Made by a program: the position numbers and the translations under genes. Under the pieces are notes generated by a model. It searched no databases. It had not been told where the DNA came from and worked only from the letters and a program-made list of their open reading frames with translations. A DNA stretch of 11,071 nucleotides from CAZHGD01 sp964531735 (GTDB lineage: Bacteria > Armatimonadota > UBA10988), in NCBI GenBank assembly GCA_964531735.1, contig CAZHGD010000217.1, positions 1 to 11,071 on the forward strand. Reading direction: 5' to 3'. Positions 7,174-11,071 of the stretch are shown piece by piece (the stretch's first letter is position 1; each line of letters opens with the position of its first letter).

Positions 7174-8358
7174 GTGCCGACCGCCCTCAACGGCCGCGAT
7201 ATCCTGCTGGTCAGTTCGGACGATTTCGAGGCCGGGCTGAAGACCAGCAAGCACCAGTTGACCGCGCGCCTGGCCCGCGACAACCGCGTGCTGTTCATCG
7301 AGAGCGTCGGCCTGCGGCGGCCGGGCGTCAGCCGCAAGGACACCTCGCGCATCGTGCGCAAGATCCGCCGCTTCTTCGCCGGACCACAGCCGCGCGGCGA
7401 TGGTCTGTGGGTCTTCACGCCGCTGGTGATTCCGCTGCACGACCGGGCCTGGGCCCGGCGGTTCAACGCCTGGTTCATGAGCTGGTGCATCCGCCGCGCG
7501 GCGGCGCGGCTCGGTTTCCGGCGGCCGCTGATGTGGCTGTTCCTGCCCTCGGCCGCCGGCGTCGTCGGACGTTGCGGTGAAGCGCTGGTCGTCTACTACA
7601 ACGTCGACGACTTCGCGCAGTTCAGCGGGAGCGACGTCGCGGTGATCACCGCCCTCGACGACGAGGTCACCCGCCGCGCCGATGTCGTCTTCGCCTCGGC
7701 GGCCGCGCTGGCCGACCGCAAACGAGCGCTCAACCCGCACACCTACTATAGCCCCCACGGCGTCGACGTGGCCCACTTCCGCACGGCGCTGGACGGTCCG
7801 CCACCGCCGCCCGAGGTGGCCGACCTGGCGCGGCCGGTGATCGCCTACTGGGGCTGGATCGCCGACTACTTCGACCTGGCCGCCATCGAGGGCATCGCGC
7901 GCGCCCGGCCCGACTGGCAGGTCCTGCTCATCGGCGAGTGCCGGATCGACGTCAGCGCCATCGCCGACTTGCCCAACGTGCGGCTGCTCGGCACCCGCCC
8001 CTACGAGCAGTTGCCGGCCTATGCGGCGCAGTGCGACGTGCTGCTGATCCCGCGTGAGATGAACGCGCTGACCCGCAGCATGAACCCGCTGAAGCTGCGC
8101 GAGTACCTGGCCACCGGCCGACCGGTGGTCTCGGCGCCGCTGCCCGAGGTGGTCGAGGCGCGCGACGCCAAGTACGGCGACGCGGTGAGCTGCGCCAGCA
8201 CGCCGGAGGAGTACGTGGCCGCCATCGAGCAGCAACTGGCGCTGGCCTCGCCCGAGCGCGCCCAGGCCATCGCCGCCCTGGTGGCCGATGAGTCGTGGGA
8301 GGCCCGGCTCGACGACGTCGCCGCCCAGATCCTGGCCGCCGAGCAGCGCCGCGGCTGA
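7174..8358 (+). CDS. GT4-like/TuaH-like glycosyltransferase
   Basis: A 394-residue two-domain GT-B glycosyltransferase with no signal peptide, probably cytosolic at the inner membrane face. The N-terminal acceptor domain has NGRDILLVSSDDF (6-18), VLFIESVG (39-46) and YYNVDDFAQFSG (141-152), the last resembling the (V)DD(F/W) signature of TuaH-like enzymes. The donor domain has SPHGVD (193-198), the barrel-linker strand VIAYWGWIADYFDL (222-235), LLGTRPYEQLPAYAAQCDVLL (271-291, shown in part) and MNPLKLREYLATGRPVVS (303-320). This last segment is the usual nucleotide-sugar binding loop, with Glu310 in the position of the family's conserved glutamate. Relatives build teichuronic acid, exopolysaccharide or other surface glycans. 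It is the only plus-strand gene, transcribed apart from its neighbours, with its own putative promoter. Its TGA abuts the ftsQ stop with no spacer. Confidence 0.9.
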   Translation: MPTALNGRDILLVSSDDFEAGLKTSKHQLTARLARDNRVLFIESVGLRRPGVSRKDTSRIVRKIRRFFAGPQPRGDGLWVFTPLVIPLHDRAWARRFNAWFMSWCIRRAAARLGFRRPLMWLFLPSAAGVVGRCGEALVVYYNVDDFAQFSGSDVAVITALDDEVTRRADVVFASAAALADRKRALNPHTYYSPHGVDVAHFRTALDGPPPPPEVADLARPVIAYWGWIADYFDLAAIEGIARARPDWQVLLIGECRIDVSAIADLPNVRLLGTRPYEQLPAYAAQCDVLLIPREMNALTRSMNPLKLREYLATGRPVVSAPLPEVVEARDAKYGDAVSCASTPEEYVAAIEQQLALASPERAQAIAALVADESWEARLDDVAAQILAAEQRRG

Positions 8359-8361
8359 TCA
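8356..8361. other. TGATCA palindrome forming the stop codons of both convergent genes
   Basis: TGA at 8356-8358 ends the plus-strand glycosyltransferase. The complementary TGA (8361-8359) ends the minus-strand ftsQ. The hexamer is its own reverse complement and there is no intergenic base. Confidence 0.9.
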
Positions 8362-9249
8362 GCCCGCGTGGCGCCGGCCACCGCCCGGCCCGCGGTGCGC
8401 GGCCGGCCGAACGCCGTCTTCGTCGTCCTCTTCGGCGTTGTCCGGGGCGGCGCCGCCCTCGGCGGCCGTCGACGAGTCATCGGGCTTCGGCCGCCAGGCC
8501 GGCGCCGTCGGTGTCGCCACGTCAATGTACAGCGCGTCGCCGCCCAGCTTCTGCCGGATGGCCTGGTAGACCCGCAGCTTACGTTCCAGCTCCTGGGCCT
8601 GGCCAATCACCACCAGGTCACCGCCCGCCGTGCGCACGCGCAGCCCGCCGCCGGCCTCGAAGCCGACCGCCTGCGGCTGACCGCCCAGCACTCGCCGGCA
8701 GGTCCGGGCCAGCTCGAGCGCCGACTGATAGCGCGGCGTCTTGATCGCCTGACCCGGCTCGGAGGCCTTGGTCCGCAAGCCCAGCACCTGCGGCAGGGCC
8801 TTCTCCGGCTGCGGCGTGGCCCGGACCACCAGGCCGTTGGGATCGACGCTCAGCCAGCGCTCGCCCACCTGCACCGCCAGTTCGGGCACCCGTGGCTTCA
8901 GGCGCAGCTCGACGCGGTTCGGCAGCCGCCAGCGCAGGTCGGCGCGAGCGACCTCGGGCAGCGCGGCGAACTCGCGGCGGATGGCCTCGCTACGTACGGC
9001 AATCGTCCAAAGCTTGCGCCCCAGCAGCGGCTCGGTCTGCCGCGCGGCCAACGGCCGCAGGCTGTCGGGACAGTCCACCAGGTGAACCACGTCGACGTCG
9101 AAGACGCGGTTACGGCTGGCCCAGTCCTCGAGGTAGTGCTCGCCGACACCCAGCGCGATGGCCACGACGACCAGCAGCTTGAGCCGCCGCGCGCGTCGCC
9201 GTCGGCGCGCGATCATGCGCTGGATCCGGGAGGCCCCGTTAGCCGCCAT
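8359..9249 (-). CDS. ftsQ: Cell division protein FtsQ/DivIB (POTRA domain)
   Basis: A 296-residue bitopic membrane protein. It has a short Arg-rich cytoplasmic tail (IARRRRRARRLK, 13-24), one membrane helix at about 24-40, then a periplasmic POTRA-like domain at about 48-120 containing VRSEAIRREFAALPEVARADL (85-105, shown in part), RWRLPNRVELRLKPRVP (106-122) and WLSVDPNGLVV (132-142). The beta domain ends with YIDVATPTAPAWRP (241-254), the typical FtsQ closing strand. FtsQ links the division machinery to FtsW/FtsI synthesis. After about 255 there is an unusual low-complexity tail, acidic (EEDDEDG) and then Gly/Arg/His-rich. ATG at 9249 is chosen for AAAGG 9 nt upstream and an 11-bp overlap with the ftsW end; the in-frame ATG at 9216 has no ribosome-binding site. 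Position after ftsW supports the name. Confidence 0.88.
   Translation of the reverse strand: MAANGASRIQRMIARRRRRARRLKLLVVVAIALGVGEHYLEDWASRNRVFDVDVVHLVDCPDSLRPLAARQTEPLLGRKLWTIAVRSEAIRREFAALPEVARADLRWRLPNRVELRLKPRVPELAVQVGERWLSVDPNGLVVRATPQPEKALPQVLGLRTKASEPGQAIKTPRYQSALELARTCRRVLGGQPQAVGFEAGGGLRVRTAGGDLVVIGQAQELERKLRVYQAIRQKLGGDALYIDVATPTAPAWRPKPDDSSTAAEGGAAPDNAEEDDEDGVRPAAHRGPGGGRRHAG
8373..8407. repeat. GC-rich inverted repeat inside the ftsQ 3' end, 14 nt past the glycosyltransferase stop
   Basis: GCCGGCC (8373-8379) pairs with GGCCGGC (8401-8407), and ACCGC (8380-8384) pairs with GCGGT (8392-8396). The loop is 7 bases and there is a 4-base bulge (GCGC) on one arm. It would form a strong hairpin in the 3' region of the plus-strand transcript. 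No T-run follows, so a classical intrinsic terminator is not supported. It encodes the Gly/Arg-rich FtsQ tail on the minus strand. Such palindromes also arise by chance in DNA this GC-rich. Confidence 0.35.
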
Positions 9250-10519
9250 AGGTCGGTGCCTTTCTTCGCGCCAACGTGCGCTCACGCGCCACGGCGAACC
9301 GCGAGCGAGATGGACGTTGACGGCTGATGTTCATCAGCAGCCCCGTTGCGCCGGTGAAACAGCACAGCGAACTGCCCCCATAGCTGAAGAACGGTAGACC
9401 AACCCCGGTCTGCGGCAAGAGGCCGCTGGTGACCCCCAGGTTGACCAGCGCCTGCAGGAAGATGGCCGCCGTGATCCCGATGGCCAGCAGACTGCCAAAG
9501 GTGTCGGTGCAGCGGTCGGCGATGCTCAGCCCGCGCACGGCAAAGCCGACAAACAGCGCCAGGATGCCGATCAGCCCCAAGCAGCCCAGCTCCTCACCGA
9601 CAATCGCGGCGATGGAGTCGGTGTAGCACTCGGGCAGGTAGTAGAACTTCTCGATGCTGCGGCCCAGGCCGCGCCCCACCGCGCCGCCGCGCGCCATCGC
9701 GGTCATGCAGTGGATGCCCTGATAGCCGCCGTTGTCCTCGTAGCGCTCGGGATGGAACCAGACCTGGATACGCACGCGCTGGTACGGTCGCAGCGCCAGC
9801 GAGGTCAGCGCCACCAGGAACACGCCCAGCACCAGCAGGCCCAGGTGCTTCTGCCGCGCGCCGGCCCCGAGCATGACCGCGATGGTGGCCCCGGCCAACA
9901 CCATCGTGGCGCCCAGGTGCGGCTCCTTGAGCAGCAGGAACGCCATCACCGCGACCACCAGCATCAGGCCCACGAAGTTGACCGGCTCACGGATGCGCTC
10001 GCGCAGGTAGGTCGCTCGCTGCGCCAGGTACATGACCAAGGCGAACTTGGCGAACTCGCTCGGCTGCAACACGAAGCCGTTGGGGAGCACCAGCCAACGC
10101 TTCGCGCCGTGGCCGGCACCGGTGCCGAACTTGAGCACCGCCACCAGCAGCACGAGCGCGAGCACCATGCAGCAGCAGACGAACAGCCGGTGGCGCAACA
10201 GCGGGTACGGCAGGTACAGCGCGAGCAGCAGCGTGACCAGCGCGAACCCGCACCAGCGCGCCTGCCGGATGAACACCACCTGCTGCGAGCTGACCAACTG
10301 CTCGACGCTGCGGCCGCGCGGCGGCTGTACCTGACCCTCTTCGTCCAGCGTCGGCTCGGGTGGCAGCGGGCGGCCTTGCTCGACCGCGGTATCGTGCGCG
10401 GCGCGCGGGTAGGAGGCGCTGTAGACCGAGACCAGGCCCAGGCCCATCAGCGACACCACGATGGTGAACAGGACCAGATCGGGCCCCGACCGGGGCGTCG
10501 GCTGGCTAGGCGTCCTCAC
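9239..10519 (-). CDS. ftsW: FtsW/RodA-type SEDS peptidoglycan glycosyltransferase, probably FtsW
   Basis: A 426-residue polytopic inner-membrane protein that polymerises lipid II into glycan strands. Signature segments include VYSAS (32-36), LPNGFVLQPSEFAKF (145-159), KEPHLGATMVL (198-208), GLGRSIEKFYYLPECYTD (284-301), GEELGCLGLIG (308-318) and GLLPQTGVGLPFFSYGGSS (366-384). The catalytic aspartate of the SEDS family corresponds to Asp301. About ten membrane helices can be read. Between helix 1 and helix 2 lies a hydrophilic Pro/Glu/Arg-rich stretch at about 38-85, longer than usual. The start is GTG at 10519-10517, overlapping the murF TGA as GTGA, with GGAG 8 nt upstream. It also overlaps ftsQ by 11 bp. 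The murF-ftsW-ftsQ context favours FtsW over RodA, though the sequence alone would fit either. Confidence 0.92.
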   Translation of the reverse strand: MRTPSQPTPRSGPDLVLFTIVVSLMGLGLVSVYSASYPRAAHDTAVEQGRPLPPEPTLDEEGQVQPPRGRSVEQLVSSQQVVFIRQARWCGFALVTLLLALYLPYPLLRHRLFVCCCMVLALVLLVAVLKFGTGAGHGAKRWLVLPNGFVLQPSEFAKFALVMYLAQRATYLRERIREPVNFVGLMLVVAVMAFLLLKEPHLGATMVLAGATIAVMLGAGARQKHLGLLVLGVFLVALTSLALRPYQRVRIQVWFHPERYEDNGGYQGIHCMTAMARGGAVGRGLGRSIEKFYYLPECYTDSIAAIVGEELGCLGLIGILALFVGFAVRGLSIADRCTDTFGSLLAIGITAAIFLQALVNLGVTSGLLPQTGVGLPFFSYGGSSLCCFTGATGLLMNISRQRPSRSRFAVARERTLARRKAPTYGG

Positions 10520-11071
10520 GAGGACTTCTCCAACTGTGACAGCACCCGTTCCAGCCCCATCGCCCGCGACGCCTTCAGCAACACCAGATCGCCGGGGCGC
10601 AGCAGTCCACGGAGCAATTCGCCCGCCGCCGCCACGTCCGGCACGCTATACACCTCGCCGTGGCCCACATCCCGGGCCCCGGCCGCAATCAACTGACCGA
10701 GTTCGCCGACGCCAACCACGAGGTCAACCGTCGTCGCGACATCATGACCTAGCGCGAGGTGTTCGGTTTCAGCCAAATCGCCCATTTCGAGCATGTCGCC
10801 GAGCACCGCGATCCGGCGCTCCGCCGGCTCGTCGGCCGCCACCTGCAACGCGGCCCGCACCGAATCCGGAGCGGCGTTGTAAGCGTCATTGATGACGCGC
10901 GCGCCGTTGGCCAGCGAGACCACCTCGAGCCGCTGCGGCAGCCGCCGCGCCGCCGCCAGACCGGCGGCGATCTCGTCGGGCGTCAGCCCCGCCGCCAGCG
11001 CCACCGTCGCCGCCGCCAGCGCGTTGGCGATCATGTGCCGGCCCGGCAGCGCCAGGTGGACCTCGGCGCTG
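10516..11071 (-). CDS. murF: UDP-N-acetylmuramoyl-tripeptide-D-Ala-D-Ala ligase MurF, C-terminal part
   Basis: Only the last 184 residues lie in the window; the frame stays open to the right edge and the start is outside. MurF adds D-Ala-D-Ala to the UDP-MurNAc-tripeptide in the cytoplasm, using ATP. Visible Mur-ligase features are LPGRHMIANALAAATVAL (the central-domain Asn/Ala helix, 11046-10993), then the C-terminal Rossmann-like domain with PQRLEVVSLANGARVINDAYNA and PDSVRAAL, AVLGDMLEMGDLAETEHLALG and the closing LVLLKASRAMGLERVLSQL. These are in the order and spacing of MurF rather than MurC/D/E. The gene precedes ftsW with a 4-bp stop/start overlap, consistent with co-transcription and translational coupling. 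Confidence 0.93.
   Translation of the reverse strand, partial: SAEVHLALPGRHMIANALAAATVALAAGLTPDEIAAGLAAARRLPQRLEVVSLANGARVINDAYNAAPDSVRAALQVAADEPAERRIAVLGDMLEMGDLAETEHLALGHDVATTVDLVVGVGELGQLIAAGARDVGHGEVYSVPDVAAAGELLRGLLRPGDLVLLKASRAMGLERVLSQLEKSS

Noticed and set aside
7039..8235. Upstream extension of the SDR frame through the glycosyltransferase
   Set aside because: The frame is open, but the SDR fold begins at the GTG with a strong GAGGAGG site, and the extension is antisense to a conserved glycosyltransferase.
8368..10696. Plus-strand open frames opposite ftsQ (8368-9327) and ftsW (9710-10696)
   Set aside because: They are Gln/Arg/His-rich antisense translations of conserved membrane-protein genes; not real coding regions.
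1..11071. Mobile elements, CRISPR arrays, tRNA genes or phage genes
   Set aside because: No transposase or integrase motifs, direct repeat arrays, tRNA-like cloverleaf or terminal repeats were seen. Base composition looks even across the window, giving no sign of recent transfer.

Overview
The window is GC-rich DNA (about two thirds G+C by eye) that is almost entirely coding. It looks like a chromosomal segment from a Gram-negative, probably anaerobic, carbohydrate-degrading bacterium. The exported ThuA, Gfo/Idh/MocA and HEAT-repeat proteins resemble families common in the Planctomycetota/Verrucomicrobiota/Lentisphaerota group and in phyla such as Hydrogenedentota and Armatimonadota. The glycyl radical enzyme implies at least an anaerobic niche. 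The phylum cannot be fixed from this sequence alone. No rRNA, tRNA, CRISPR array, insertion sequence or phage gene was seen.

Region 1 (1-7038, minus strand) is a tight five-gene operon, read in this order: (i) cytoplasmic short-chain dehydrogenase (7038-6280); (ii) glycyl radical enzyme with a Cys-X-Glu active site (6276-4027); (iii) exported fusion of a ThuA domain and a xylose-isomerase-like TIM barrel (3967-2249); (iv) Tat-exported Gfo/Idh/MocA oxidoreductase (2252-885); (v) secreted beta-sandwich/HEAT-repeat protein, cut by the window edge (874-1). Junctions are 3 bp, 59 bp, a 4-bp ATGA overlap and 10 bp. The simplest reading is a sugar pathway split between compartments. Outside the cytoplasm, an oxidoreductase and a ThuA/TIM-barrel protein would oxidise and isomerise or cleave a glycoside. 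Inside, the dehydrogenase and radical enzyme would process a polyol-type product. That pathway is inference; the substrate is unknown.

Region 2 (7039-7173) is a 135-bp divergent spacer. It holds a 33-bp imperfect inverted repeat just upstream of the operon's first ribosome-binding site, and an extended -10 type promoter facing right. To the right lies a single plus-strand glycosyltransferase (7174-8358), probably for a cell-surface polysaccharide.

Region 3 (8359-11071, minus strand) is a piece of a division/cell-wall (dcw) cluster: murF (5' end outside the window), ftsW and ftsQ, joined by overlaps of 4 and 11 bp. The mraY, murD, murG and murC genes usually found among these are absent from between them, and ftsA/ftsZ do not follow ftsQ. 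The ftsQ and glycosyltransferase genes converge with no spacer, their two stop codons forming the palindrome TGATCA.
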